Origin: Marinomonas sp. TW1
GTDB lineage: Bacteria; Pseudomonadota; Gammaproteobacteria; Pseudomonadales; Marinomonadaceae
Assembly (NCBI RefSeq): GCF_001625355.1
Contig: NZ_JSEE01000008.1
Span: 1 to 64,000, forward strand
Direction of reading: 5' to 3'
Length of the DNA stretch: 64,000 bases
The position numbers and the translations under genes were made by a program. This document shows positions 38,087-46,789 of this stretch, one piece after another. Position 1 is the stretch's first letter, and each line of letters starts with the position of its first letter. The notes under the pieces were generated by a model that worked only from the letters and a program-made list of their open reading frames with translations, did not search any database and was not told the origin of the DNA.

Positions 38087-39094
38087 CTACTTCTCACCCT
38101 CGCTGCCTTGATCCATTTCAGCTTTCTGTAATTGGCCGCTCATTGCCATCGACATCACCGCCATACGCACGGCAATGCCATTCGTCACCTGATTTAAAAT
38201 CACAGAATGCTCACCATCCGCCACTTCTGAAGAAATTTCCACGCCCCGGTTAATCGGACCTGGGTGCATCACGATGGCATCAGGCTTAGCCCAAGATAAG
38301 GATTCTTCCGTCAAACCATATAAACGGTAAAATTCACTTTCACTTGGCAGCAAAGCGCCTTTCATACGTTCTTTTTGCAGTCTCAACATGACCACGACAT
38401 CCACGTCTTTCAATCCGGCTTCTAAGTCATGACAGATTTTCGCGCCCATTTCAGAAAAAAAGCTCGGGACTAATGTTTTAGGTCCGACCAAGCGCACTTC
38501 GTCTACCCCTAATGTGGTCAGTGCCTGCAACTGGGAACGCGCCACACGAGAATGCAGAATGTCGCCAACGATGGCGACTTTAAGGCCTTCAAACTGCCCT
38601 TTGTGACGACGTATGGTTAGCATGTCGAGCATGGCTTGAGTGGGATGAGCATGACGACCGTCACCTGCATTGATAATGGCCACATTGGGCGTGCAATGTT
38701 CAGCAATAAAATGTGCCGCGCCACTGTCCGAATGGCGTACCACGAACATGTCACTCTGCATGGCTTGCAAGTTTTGCAACGTATCCAGTAGCGACTCCCC
38801 TTTGGAGGTGGCAGAGGTTTCAATGTTGAGGTTTATGACATCAGCAGATAGGCGCTTGGCCGCCAGCTCGAAAGTGGTACGGGTACGTGTGGAATTTTCA
38901 AAAAACAGATTGACCACGGTTCTCCCCCGTAAAAGAGGGACTTTCTTCACTGATTGCTCTCCCATGGTTAGGAAGGAATCGGCCCGATCCAAGATCTCTG
39001 TCAGAATCGTTTTATCCAGACCGTCCAAGGTTAAAAAATGCTTTAACTGGCCGTCATCGTTTAATTGTAATGCCCGTGGTTCGGATCGCATCAT
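38087..39094 (-). CDS. pyrB: Aspartate carbamoyltransferase
   Basis: A 335-residue PyrB of the long Pseudomonas class; the N-terminal ~20 residues ([17 protein letters not shown]) are the extra segment that binds effector nucleotides in that class. [16 protein letters not shown] is the carbamoyl phosphate site, [11 protein letters not shown] the flexible loop with Ser/Lys, and [12 protein letters not shown] the aspartate loop. It catalyses the first committed step of pyrimidine synthesis. GAGGAAA precedes the ATG. It is paired with the inactive pyrC' next door, and the pyrR-pyrB gap holds an attenuator-like hairpin. Confidence 0.95.
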   Translation of the reverse strand: MMRSEPRALQLNDDGQLKHFLTLDGLDKTILTEILDRADSFLTMGEQSVKKVPLLRGRTVVNLFFENSTRTRTTFELAAKRLSADVINLNIETSATSKGESLLDTLQNLQAMQSDMFVVRHSDSGAAHFIAEHCTPNVAIINAGDGRHAHPTQAMLDMLTIRRHKGQFEGLKVAIVGDILHSRVARSQLQALTTLGVDEVRLVGPKTLVPSFFSEMGAKICHDLEAGLKDVDVVVMLRLQKERMKGALLPSESEFYRLYGLTEESLSWAKPDAIVMHPGPINRGVEISSEVADGEHSVILNQVTNGIAVRMAVMSMAMSGQLQKAEMDQGSEGEK

Positions 39095-39164
39095 GGTTTG
39101 CTTTCCTCAAGCTACAAAGGCGTAATTCGCCTTTCTCTTTGAAACAAAATAGGTCAATAAGAAA

Positions 39165-39195
39165 ATGCCCGGTACAGCTAACTGTGACCGGGCAT
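39165..39195 (-). terminator. pyrR-pyrB hairpin, possible attenuator
   Basis: Read on the minus strand, ATGCCCGGT plus ACAG pairs with CTGT plus ACCGGGCAT (one bulged base, 4-nt loop) and is followed by TTTTCTTATT. It lies 70 nt upstream of the pyrB start within the pyrR-pyrB gap. Either it ends pyrR mRNA or it attenuates pyrB. Confidence 0.7.
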
Positions 39196-39203
39196 TAAGA
39201 ACA

Positions 39204-39275
39204 TCAAGTAACAAGCCCACCTATTTTTCGATGGAACTCGGTGCGACTCATTACTTTTTCATAAAACTTATCCAT
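39204..39275 (-). CDS. Possible pyrB leader peptide
   Basis: A 23-codon frame on the minus strand (MDKFYEKVMSRTEFHRKIGG then LVT and stop) whose stop lies 8 nt before the hairpin at 39165-39195. A ribosome finishing this frame would cover the hairpin, as in UTP-sensitive attenuation of E. coli pyrBI. The ribosome site is weak and no homologue is known to me, so this is a candidate only. Confidence 0.3.
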   Translation of the reverse strand: MDKFYEKVMSRTEFHRKIGGLVT

Positions 39276-39325
39276 AGGCGTAATTGTCGTACTTGTTCAA
39301 CAAAAAATAAAGGCTTGAAAGCAGA

Positions 39326-39823
39326 TTAATCCGTCTCAATCACAGAAACCGCAAGTGGTTTCGGCCCAGTTAACTTAACCCTTTGATCAGGATTAAGCGT
39401 CAAATGTTCTCCGACGATGTCAGCCGAGATTGGCAACTCGTGCTGACCAAGATCGTATAAAATGGCTAAGGTAATACTGGCAGGACGACCGAAATCAAAA
39501 ATTTCGTTCATCGCAGCGCGAATGGTTCGACCAGACATCAATACATCATCCACCAAAATAACGTGACGATCTTCAATCGCAGGCAACGAAGTCTGGTTCA
39601 CCTTGGGGTTTAACCCCGCTTTGGTAAAATCGTCTCGATAAAACGTAATATCCAGAGTCGCTAATGGATCCTTAGTTGGCGCAGCAGACATCAGTTGCTC
39701 CGCCACCCACACACCACCGGTGTGAATTCCGACCACAATCGCGTCTTCAATTTGCTTAGTCTGACAGTAATCGACTAATTGCTGCTTCATTAAGGCCAAA
39801 GAAGGCTCTAAATCTAATGTCAT
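39326..39823 (-). CDS. pyrR: Pyr regulator/uracil phosphoribosyltransferase
   Basis: A 165-residue PRTase-fold PyrR. The PRPP-binding motif is VILVDDVLMSGRTIRAAM, and GIHTGGVWVAE and TFYRDDF are family blocks. It converts uracil and PRPP to UMP and, in Gram-positives, binds pyr mRNA; in pseudomonads it affects pyr gene expression in another way. It lies between ruvX (65-nt gap) and pyrB (231-nt gap with hairpin) on the same strand. Confidence 0.92.
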   Translation of the reverse strand: MTLDLEPSLALMKQQLVDYCQTKQIEDAIVVGIHTGGVWVAEQLMSAAPTKDPLATLDITFYRDDFTKAGLNPKVNQTSLPAIEDRHVILVDDVLMSGRTIRAAMNEIFDFGRPASITLAILYDLGQHELPISADIVGEHLTLNPDQRVKLTGPKPLAVSVIETD

Positions 39824-39888
39824 GTTGTTATTAACCTGTTTTGAAACTCTAATCTGTCATCACACATCGTTTACTGACAACGCTGATC

Positions 39889-40350
39889 TTAATACTGCTC
39901 AGCAAACCATGTTTCCAAAATCATCTGTGCCGCCAACCCATCGACTGAATTGTCTTTAAAGTTCCGATTACCGCCACGAGCGATAACCAACCCTTTTGCT
40001 TCATAAGAGGACAACCGCTCATCCATCATATGGTATGGCAGGTTAAATCGTCCATGTAATCGTTTGGCGAATTTTCGTGCTCGCAGACACATTTCATTTT
40101 CTTGCCCATCCATGTCAAGCGGTAGCCCGACCACGATGGCATTAGGTTGCCATTCTGCAAACACTTTTTCAATTTCATCCCAATTAGGAATACCGTCTCT
40201 GGCCTTAATCGGTTCTAAAGGCTGAGCCGTACCCGTTATACTCTGCCCAATTGCTAGGCCTATTCGAGTGGTACCAAAATCAAAACCCAATACGGATTGC
40301 GTCGTATTGGGTTTTGTTGTGTCGTTGTCAGGTGACGCACTTGCTGTCAT
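39889..40350 (-). CDS. ruvX: RuvX/YqgF nuclease
   Basis: A 153-residue RNase H-fold protein. VLGFDFGTTRIGLAIGQ carries the first catalytic Asp, GLPLDMDGQENEM the central motif, and DERLSSYEA plus DGLAAQMILETW the C-terminal acidic residues. YqgF is the pre-16S rRNA processing nuclease or a putative Holliday junction resolvase. Its ATG at 40350 coincides with the last base of the yqgE stop. Gene order yqgE-ruvX-pyrR is typical of pseudomonads. Confidence 0.93.
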   Translation of the reverse strand: MTASASPDNDTTKPNTTQSVLGFDFGTTRIGLAIGQSITGTAQPLEPIKARDGIPNWDEIEKVFAEWQPNAIVVGLPLDMDGQENEMCLRARKFAKRLHGRFNLPYHMMDERLSSYEAKGLVIARGGNRNFKDNSVDGLAAQMILETWFAEQY

Positions 40351-40913
40351 TAACCATGTCCTATGTCCGGTGAAAGTCTCGCCATATCAATGCCCAAGAC
40401 TTGAGTGGCGGCGGTAAACTGTAGCTCACTTGGTGTATGGAATAATACGTCTAAATCCGCCTCACATACCAGCCAATCATTGTTCGCAATTTCCATTTCT
40501 AATTGTCCATCGTCCCACCCTGCACAACCAAGTGTAATACGGAAAGCACTAGGGCCCTGACCTTGAGCGATGTCCTCTAAAGCCTGTAAAGACGCAGACA
40601 AAGAGACGTCAGAGGTGACCGGAAGCGTATTGCTCCATTGTTTATCCGCAGTATGCAGAATAAAACCGCGCTCAGCTTCAACCGGTCCACCGGTATAAAT
40701 GGTTTCCGTTAGCAGGTCTGGTCGCTCTATTGGCATGCTTAGGTGATTAGCCAATTCACTGAAATCAATATTAGATGGACGGTTAATAATCATTCCCATC
40801 GCACCTGCTGGCGTATGTTCACAAAGATAGATCACAGTATGTTCGAAATGCGGGTCATCGAGGTGTGGCATTGAAATTAGAAAATGGTTTTTAAAAGAAT
40901 CAAATACAGTCAT
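40350..40913 (-). CDS. yqgE: YqgE/AlgH family protein
   Basis: A 187-residue protein with the conserved HFLISMPHLDDPHFEHTVIY N terminus, YLCEHTPAGAMGMIINRP, YTGGPVEAERGFILH and LGCAGWDDGQLEMEIANNDW blocks. The structure is known; the role is not, despite the AlgH name. The frame is open to 40934; GAGGG precedes the ATG at 40913. It overlaps ruvX by one base. Confidence 0.93.
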   Translation of the reverse strand: MTVFDSFKNHFLISMPHLDDPHFEHTVIYLCEHTPAGAMGMIINRPSNIDFSELANHLSMPIERPDLLTETIYTGGPVEAERGFILHTADKQWSNTLPVTSDVSLSASLQALEDIAQGQGPSAFRITLGCAGWDDGQLEMEIANNDWLVCEADLDVLFHTPSELQFTAATQVLGIDMARLSPDIGHG

Positions 40914-41433
40914 AACAAGAGCCCTCTTTATCAAATAAAAAACGCAATTACTGGATTAAAAACACGGTGCCAGCCTGGCAGAAGATATACATGTAGAAGA
41001 GCAAAGAAGGCGACCAAATCAACAAAGCCGCCAATGTCAGTATAGGACAAACTGAGAATTTACCTAGCCAATCCTCACAATTTATTACGGAATCACTTCA
41101 AAACTGTCCATTCAGTTAGTAAACTAAAGATTCGCTAAATCATCAATGATTAAATCCGCTTTTACGGAATAGGGCCATAAAGATGCCACTCAATTTACTC
41201 AATGCTGGACACCTAACAACGACGTCTGTCGTGGCGGCTGTCTGTCCAAAAGCACTGAGTTTGTCCCATTGGGCACAGCATTTTCAGGCAGAAACAGTGG
41301 ATTTACGCTACTTTTTCCATAGTGGTTGGTCTTCCTAGACCGATATTGGCTCGTTTTCATCCATCTACGTCGCTTTAAAGGGCGTAGATCACATCGACCA
41401 AGACACACTTTTATGCGTAAAAAGGACACTGTA
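40914..41433. other. Divergent yqgE/oxygenase intergenic
   Basis: 520 bp, mostly AT-rich without a recognised gene. A 51-codon frame at 41183-41338 is described separately. I saw no terminator or clear promoter; the divergent promoters of yqgE and the oxygenase must lie here. Confidence 0.4.
41183..41338 (+). CDS. Possible small protein, 51 residues
   Basis: ATG to TAG with codon use similar to neighbouring genes: MPLNLLNAGHLTTTSVVAAV, then PKALSLSHWAQHF and VDLRYFFHSGWSS. AGGG lies 12 nt ahead of the ATG, a weak site. I recognise no family. It could be a real small protein, the remnant of a larger one, or chance. Confidence 0.3.
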   Translation: MPLNLLNAGHLTTTSVVAAVCPKALSLSHWAQHFQAETVDLRYFFHSGWSS

Positions 41434-42273
41434 ATGACATTACAAGCCATTGACTATACAAGCAAAACAGCTCAAGAAGACTTTGTTAAATCCCTTCACG
41501 AAACAGGGTTTGGCGTGTTAAAAAACCACCCTATTCAGCAATCGTTGGTCAGTGCCATCTATCAAGAATGGCAGCACTTTTTCGACGGCGAAGACAAACA
41601 GAATTACCTTTACCATAAAGGTACTCAAGACGGTTTTTTCCCAGCAGAAGTCTCCGAGACAGCCAAAGGTCACTCCAAAAAAGACATCAAAGAATACTTC
41701 CATTACTACCCTTGGGGACAATGCCCTCTTGAGCAAAAAGCATTACTGGCGCAATATTATTCGGAAGCGAATGAACTCGCAGCGGAACTGCTTGGCTGGG
41801 TTGAAGCACACACACCAGTAGAGGTCGCGCAACACTACTCTCAGTCCCTATCCAGTATGGTAGAAGACAGTGATCAAACTTTATTGCGTGTATTGCATTA
41901 TCCACCACTGAAAGGTGATGAGGAGCTAGGGGCGATTCGTGCTGGCGCACACGAGGACATCAACTTATTGACCATTCTACCATCCGCCAATGAACCTGGC
42001 TTACAAGTCAAAGCCAAAGATGGCTCTTGGATGGATGTGCCTTGTGATTTTGGCACCTTGATTATTAACATTGGTGATATGTTACAAGAAGCCTCTGGCG
42101 GTTACTTCCCTTCGACATCACATCGAGTCGTCAACCCTGAAGGCGCGGACAAAACTAAGTCGCGAATTTCCTTACCTTTGTTTTTGCACCCAAAACCAGA
42201 AGTGGTCTTGTCAGACCGTTATACCGCCAAGAGCTATTTGCATGAGCGCTTGGTCGAATTGGGCGTGATTTAA
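41434..42273 (+). CDS. 2-oxoglutarate/Fe(II) dioxygenase family
   Basis: A 279-residue isopenicillin-N-synthase-type oxygenase. The iron triad is visible: H and D in GAHEDINLLTIL and H in TSHRVVNP; KSRISLPLFLHP has the Arg-x-Ser that binds 2-oxoglutarate. The N-terminal GFGVLKNHPI is the DIOX_N domain. Members hydroxylate or desaturate small molecules; the substrate cannot be read. The frame is open from 41326, but AAGGAC precedes the ATG at 41434. A strong terminator follows. Confidence 0.87.
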   Translation: MTLQAIDYTSKTAQEDFVKSLHETGFGVLKNHPIQQSLVSAIYQEWQHFFDGEDKQNYLYHKGTQDGFFPAEVSETAKGHSKKDIKEYFHYYPWGQCPLEQKALLAQYYSEANELAAELLGWVEAHTPVEVAQHYSQSLSSMVEDSDQTLLRVLHYPPLKGDEELGAIRAGAHEDINLLTILPSANEPGLQVKAKDGSWMDVPCDFGTLIINIGDMLQEASGGYFPSTSHRVVNPEGADKTKSRISLPLFLHPKPEVVLSDRYTAKSYLHERLVELGVI

Positions 42274-42284
42274 TTCGTATCAGA

Positions 42285-42321
42285 AATAAGAAAGGCGACT
42301 TAATCCGTCGCCTTTCTTATT
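42285..42321. terminator. 15-bp stem bidirectional terminator
   Basis: AATAAGAAAGGCGAC and GTCGCCTTTCTTATT pair perfectly around TTAATCC. It lies in the 59 nt between the oxygenase and the convergent Gfo/Idh gene and should stop both. Confidence 0.85.
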
Positions 42322-42332
42322 CGTTCATTGTT

Positions 42333-43544
42333 TCAGATATCAATGCCTTTCGCTTTCAGTAGCTCAGCCACCTCAACAATTTGACCCGTTTTAACCGATT
42401 CCTCTGCCGCACAACCCACAACAACAGACCAAAAACCCTCTTCGACCGTGGCACTCGTCGTCAGCTTGCCCGCCATTTGATCTGCAAAAGCCACATGCTC
42501 AAACCAAGTTGCGCCATTATGACCAGATGCCTCAATCAATTTAGGGTAACTTGGCTGTGATGTTTTAGACGGACGATTTTGACCGCAGAAGACTTCCATT
42601 TCGGTACGCAAACGCGCGTTTTCACTGAAGTCTTCGATCTCAGCCGCTTTTACACGACCTTCGTCACCACAGACTAATAACTCTTCATGGAACATGGGCG
42701 CGAACATACACAAGTTAAAACCGGCACGCACGCCATTTTCATACTCAACGGTGACAAAAGCACTGTCCAGAATATCGGATTTTTCGCCTTTGAATTCGAA
42801 GTCACGGAAGTTAGTAGACTGGGAACCATTGGCATACACACGTACTGGACGAGACTGAGCAAACAAGTTCATCAAATCAAAATAATGACAGCATTTTTCC
42901 ACCAGTGTACCGCCAGAGAATTTAGAGAATTTATTCCACTGGTTCACTTTATCAAGGAAGGGAATACGGTGCTCCATGATGTTAATCATCTTCACTTCAC
43001 CAACCGCTTTGCGCTCTAGCACTTCATGAATCGCTTCGGAATAGATAGATTTATAACGATACTGCAAACCGATTTGCAAAACAGCGCCGTATTCTTTTGC
43101 CATTTTGGTGATTTCGTAGGCATCTTCTAACTTAGTCGCCATCGGCTTTTCCATGAAGATGTGTTTGCCTGACTTAATTGCGACTTTTAGGACATCAAGG
43201 TGAGTAAAGTTAGGCGTACAAATTAAAATGCCATCCACCTCTGGATCATTACAAGCGGCTTCTAGCGTTTCGTAAACTTTGAAATCTTCATCGGTGATTT
43301 TCGCAAACTCTTCTTTGGCTACTTTAACGCTACGCTCGTTTAGATCGAACACACCATGAATCGCAGAACGACCAACACGAGTCGCGACACGCATGTGCTC
43401 CATGCCAATCATGCCGCAACCAATCAGATTCACACGAAACTGAGCAGGTTCCTTAGCAAAAAAGTGACGCTCTTCTTCATTGATGTAATGAAAAGCTGGG
43501 CCAGTGTAACTAAATAGTTGTCCGTCGATTTTTTCTCTGCTCAT
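42333..43544 (-). CDS. Gfo/Idh/MocA family oxidoreductase
   Basis: A 403-residue NAD(P)-dependent enzyme. The Rossmann motif is LIGCGMIGMEH (about residues 36-46), HIFMEKPMATKLEDAYEI holds the catalytic Lys of the E-K-P motif, and the C-terminal half is the substrate/dimer domain (VEKCCHYFDLMNLF with the His). Members oxidise sugars, inositols or their acids. The divergent LysR gene lies 103 bp away and probably regulates it. A link to the dehydratase/aldolase cluster is possible but unproven. AGGTGAG precedes the ATG. Confidence 0.87.
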   Translation of the reverse strand: MSREKIDGQLFSYTGPAFHYINEEERHFFAKEPAQFRVNLIGCGMIGMEHMRVATRVGRSAIHGVFDLNERSVKVAKEEFAKITDEDFKVYETLEAACNDPEVDGILICTPNFTHLDVLKVAIKSGKHIFMEKPMATKLEDAYEITKMAKEYGAVLQIGLQYRYKSIYSEAIHEVLERKAVGEVKMINIMEHRIPFLDKVNQWNKFSKFSGGTLVEKCCHYFDLMNLFAQSRPVRVYANGSQSTNFRDFEFKGEKSDILDSAFVTVEYENGVRAGFNLCMFAPMFHEELLVCGDEGRVKAAEIEDFSENARLRTEMEVFCGQNRPSKTSQPSYPKLIEASGHNGATWFEHVAFADQMAGKLTTSATVEEGFWSVVVGCAAEESVKTGQIVEVAELLKAKGIDI

Positions 43545-43606
43545 GGTTTCTCACCTAACTTAGAATTATTTTGTATGGCTAAGATAGGAAAATACTTCGT
43601 TTATGT

Positions 43607-43620
43607 CTAATATATGTTAG
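43607..43620. promoter_or_regulatory. Possible LysR operator
   Basis: CTAATATATGTTAG, an imperfect dyad (CTAA..TTAG arms) centrally placed in the 103 bp between the divergent Gfo/Idh and LysR genes. The position is right for an LTTR site, but no effector-specific motif is known. Confidence 0.35.
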
Positions 43621-43647
43621 TCGCAAGCTTGATATAAAAAACATATT

Positions 43648-44535
43648 ATGAGATTTCGTAAACTACAGTATTTCGTTACCGTTGCGGAAGAACTGCACTT
43701 TGGCCGGGCCGCCGCTCGTTTACACATAGCGCAACCACCCTTGTCACAACAAATAAAAAGCATTGAGGATGAATTAGGTGCGACCTTATTCGAGCGCAGT
43801 AGCCAAAAAGTTCAGCTCACTCCAGCAGGCGAAGTATTTCTGCCTAAAGCCAGAGCGTTACTACAGAGTTGGCAACAACTTCAAGACGACATTAAATTGG
43901 TCGCTAATGGCAGCGCTGGCAGTTTATCTTTAGGATTTGTTTGGGCCGCAGGTACCCCACATTTTTCCAAGGGCATTGCTCAGTTCAAACGAGATAATCC
44001 AAGTGTCACCTTGAACTTAGAAGAAATGACAACGACTCAGGCGCTCGATGCCTTGAGAACAGAGAAGATCGACATTGCCATGGTGTTCGTTAATCCACTC
44101 ATGGACATATCGGATTTAGAGCATCAAGGTTATGACACGCAAACACACTTGCTGGCCTTACCTGACGATCACCCTTTAACCCAAAAAGAAAAAGTTCCAT
44201 TATCTGATCTTCACCAACTGCCATTTATCGCTTTTGTTCGACAGGCTCATCCCTCTCTTTACGACCAATTGATGCACCATCTTCACCAGGCTGGCGTTGA
44301 ACCCAACATTGTTCAAGTTGCTAAATTAACCCAGACGACACGAACTTTAGTGGCAGCTGGGGTTGGGGTTGCCCTAGTACCAGAATCCACTCAATTTGAT
44401 CAGCGCGAAGGACTGACCTACCGAGCCATTGAAGGCACGCTTCCTGTACTAGACATTCATTTCGTCTGGCGAAAAAAAGGCCAAACACCACTGATGACAA
44501 GGTTTATGCATCATCTGCAAACGTTCGCATCTTAA
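43648..44535 (+). CDS. LysR family transcriptional regulator
   Basis: A 295-residue LTTR of the BenM/CatM-CbbR-like type. The N-terminal winged helix reads KLQYFVTVAEELHFGRAAAR then LHIAQPPLSQQIKSIEDELG; residues 90-290 form the two-lobed effector domain. Divergent from the Gfo/Idh gene, 103 bp away, hence a likely autoregulator and regulator of that gene. No Shine-Dalgarno sequence is obvious ahead of the ATG. The inducer is unknown. A strong terminator follows. Confidence 0.9.
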   Translation: MRFRKLQYFVTVAEELHFGRAAARLHIAQPPLSQQIKSIEDELGATLFERSSQKVQLTPAGEVFLPKARALLQSWQQLQDDIKLVANGSAGSLSLGFVWAAGTPHFSKGIAQFKRDNPSVTLNLEEMTTTQALDALRTEKIDIAMVFVNPLMDISDLEHQGYDTQTHLLALPDDHPLTQKEKVPLSDLHQLPFIAFVRQAHPSLYDQLMHHLHQAGVEPNIVQVAKLTQTTRTLVAAGVGVALVPESTQFDQREGLTYRAIEGTLPVLDIHFVWRKKGQTPLMTRFMHHLQTFAS

Positions 44536-44553
44536 GCATACAATCCACAGAAC

Positions 44554-44587
44554 AAAAAAATGCCAGTGCAAGCACTGGCATTTTTTT
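44554..44587. terminator. Bidirectional terminator, lysR/dctP
   Basis: TGCCAGTG and CACTGGCA with loop CAAG, flanked by seven A on the left and seven T on the right. It lies between the convergent LysR and dctP genes and can end both. Confidence 0.9.
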
Positions 44588-44628
44588 AGCTCGATCAGCG
44601 AAAGACCGACGTTAATTAAAGTAACACA

Positions 44629-45699
44629 CTATTGTTGCGCCATATACGCTTTATCGATTTGAGCTTCACACGATTTTACCGCGCTTTCCGTGATATCCAC
44701 CCACTTAGCACCGTATTCGTTAATGAACCACTCACGAACAGGCTTAGCCGCTTGCTGGAACTGCTTTTTCTCTTCAGCCGTTGGCGCGTAGATAGTGCCA
44801 CCAGATGCTTTGAAGGCATTATACGCTTCGATCTGACGACGCTTTGGCATCACAGTGGTCACCGAACGCAGGGCATCAAAACCATCCATCATAATGTGCT
44901 GTAAGTCAGCAGGCATGGCTTTGAGCGAATCATTATTCATCCACCACATAGAAGCCATATAGGCATGGCCATCCAAGGTCATGTATTTAATGTGTTCATT
45001 AAATTTCATTCCCATGATGTCCGTAATACCGTTTTTCGAGCCTTCAACCAAACCCGTTGCAAGGGATGTGTACACTTCCGCCCATGGCACGGCCGTTGGA
45101 CTTCCTCCCATGGCTTTCACTAACTCCATTTGAATTGGGGAGTTAATGGTACGGATTTTCAAACCTTCTACATCAGCAGGCGATTTGATTTGTGTGTCAG
45201 TCGTTGCAAAGTTACGCCAGCCACCCGTATTACCTATGGTCATCAGACGCATAGAACCTGTACGGTCGAGTAATTCTTTACGGATCGGTCCCACCAGCTC
45301 TTCACTGTTAAGTGTGCATTCAGCGATACGGTCACTCGGGAAAGTGTACGGGATATCAATGGCCTGAATCTCAGGGAAGACATTTGATAATCCACCGGTT
45401 GTGGTGTTAAACACTTGAATTAGGTTCGCTTGCAAGGCCTCAATACACTCGGTTGCATTACCGCACAATTGACCACCAGAGTAGATATTAACTTGAATGC
45501 GACCATTGGATTGAGCTTCAACATAGTCCTTTAACACGACGGCGCCATCGTAATCTTCATCACTGGTATTGGATAAGTGAACAATATTAAATTCATAATC
45601 CGCTGCCAATGCAGGCAGGGCCGCCATAGAAAGTCCAGCTGCCATCAGAGTGGGCATAAATGCTGCGCTGGTCTTTTTTAACAAATTGCTTTTTTTCAT
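44629..45699 (-). CDS. dctP: TRAP transporter binding protein DctP
   Basis: A 356-residue periplasmic DctP-type protein. A signal peptide covers about residues 1-32 (AALPALAAD end). GGQLCGNATECIEALQANLI and KIRTINSPIQMELVKAMGG contain the segment with the Arg that binds the substrate carboxylate. It captures an organic acid for the DctQM permease encoded 2 kb away at 47597-49431; the separation by gntR and a TauE-like gene is unusual. The shared promoter region with gntR contains a 16-bp palindrome. Ligand likely a sugar acid, inferred from neighbours. Confidence 0.9.
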   Translation of the reverse strand: MKKSNLLKKTSAAFMPTLMAAGLSMAALPALAADYEFNIVHLSNTSDEDYDGAVVLKDYVEAQSNGRIQVNIYSGGQLCGNATECIEALQANLIQVFNTTTGGLSNVFPEIQAIDIPYTFPSDRIAECTLNSEELVGPIRKELLDRTGSMRLMTIGNTGGWRNFATTDTQIKSPADVEGLKIRTINSPIQMELVKAMGGSPTAVPWAEVYTSLATGLVEGSKNGITDIMGMKFNEHIKYMTLDGHAYMASMWWMNNDSLKAMPADLQHIMMDGFDALRSVTTVMPKRRQIEAYNAFKASGGTIYAPTAEEKKQFQQAAKPVREWFINEYGAKWVDITESAVKSCEAQIDKAYMAQQ

Positions 45700-45891
45700 T
45701 TCGAAGGCTCCGCTTTTTTATTTTTGAATCACGTTACTTGCGAAACAAGCTAATCGTCATTTTAACGTTCCCAACTAGAGATGATGCGAATAAAAAAACC
45801 TATCCACACACTGAAACCAGTGGATTTGCTCGTACCTTCCGCAGGGCAAAACAGAGAAAAATGAACTATTATCTTGTTATGACATGTTTTA

Positions 45892-45907
45892 TATCTTATA
45901 TAAGATA
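45892..45907. promoter_or_regulatory. Palindrome, probable GntR operator (copy 1)
   Basis: TATCTTATATAAGATA is a perfect 16-bp dyad in the divergent dctP/gntR gap, 73 bp before gntR. Its 12-bp core TCTTATATAAGA recurs in the divergent dehydratase/aldehyde dehydrogenase gap at 52028-52039. The repeated, symmetric core in both promoters of one catabolic region marks it as the operator of the local GntR regulator. Confidence 0.75.
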
Positions 45908-45980
45908 GCAATTACAAGAAAAGTTGCGTTTTTTTTGCTAAATTTAGCAACTAGAGCACAGATTCATAACAGGACAAAAC

Positions 45981-46724
45981 ATGACCCTAAATTCATCAAA
46001 GCCCGCTCCTACCTTTAAACCCCTGTATCAACAGGTCCAACAGCTGATCACAGAACGAATTGTCGAAGGTGTTTGGAAACCCGGAGAAGTCTTACCAAGC
46101 GAATTTCAACTCGCGGATTTACTGGGGGTCAGTCAGGGAACGGTCCGTAAAGCACTCAATGCTTTAACAGAAGAAAACGTTTTGTATCGACGACAAGGGG
46201 TAGGAACCTTTGTGTCAGAACACACGCTACAAAAAATGCTCTTCCACTTTTTCCACTTTAAAAGCGACGATGGCGATGTCAGTGAACTGCCCAGTGCTCA
46301 ATTGATTGACACTCAACTCATCACCCCCAACGAAGAGATTCGCCACATTTTTGAACTACCAGAAACAGAACAGGTGATCGAAATACATCGCATACGTTCC
46401 ATTAAAGGAAATGCCAGTATTCGTGAATTGATTTACTTACCAGCACGGTATTTTGTCGACTTAGACAAAGAAGCCAAATTGCCACACTCTTTGTATCACT
46501 ACTACCAACAGCACTTTAACATCACGGTTCATAAAGCAACCGATTGCTTAAAAGCCGTCTTGGCGAACAAAGATGACCAAGCCGTGCTCAAGGTTCCGGC
46601 TGGGCAACCTTTATTAGAAGTCACTCGTACAGCTCGATCATTAGATGGGCGTTTGGTCGAATACCGTATTAGTCGAGCCAATAGTCAAGACATACATTAT
46701 TTAGTTGAGCTTAACCAACGCTAA
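45981..46724 (+). CDS. GntR/HutC-type regulator with UTRA domain
   Basis: A 247-residue regulator. The N-terminal winged helix has the GntR pattern ERIVEGVWKPGEVLPSEF and LADLLGVSQGTVRKALNAL; the C-terminal part is a UTRA (chorismate-lyase-like) effector domain (TEQVIEIHRIRSIKGNASI, LLEVTRTARSLDGRLVEYRI). It probably represses the surrounding catabolic genes until a pathway intermediate binds. Two identical palindrome cores in promoter regions of the cluster are the likely sites. AGGAC precedes the ATG. Confidence 0.9.
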   Translation: MTLNSSKPAPTFKPLYQQVQQLITERIVEGVWKPGEVLPSEFQLADLLGVSQGTVRKALNALTEENVLYRRQGVGTFVSEHTLQKMLFHFFHFKSDDGDVSELPSAQLIDTQLITPNEEIRHIFELPETEQVIEIHRIRSIKGNASIRELIYLPARYFVDLDKEAKLPHSLYHYYQQHFNITVHKATDCLKAVLANKDDQAVLKVPAGQPLLEVTRTARSLDGRLVEYRISRANSQDIHYLVELNQR

Positions 46725-46731
46725 AAAACAT

Positions 46732-46768
46732 AAGGCAGCAAGCATATAGGATGTCGATTGCTGCCCTT
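46732..46768. terminator. Terminator-like hairpin, gntR/tauE
   Basis: AAGGCAGCAA pairs with TTGCTGCCCTT (one bulge) around a 16-nt loop in the 65 nt between convergent genes. There is no long T run on either side, so strength is uncertain. Confidence 0.55.
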
Positions 46769-46789
46769 GTATCTTGTCAAAACAGGCGT

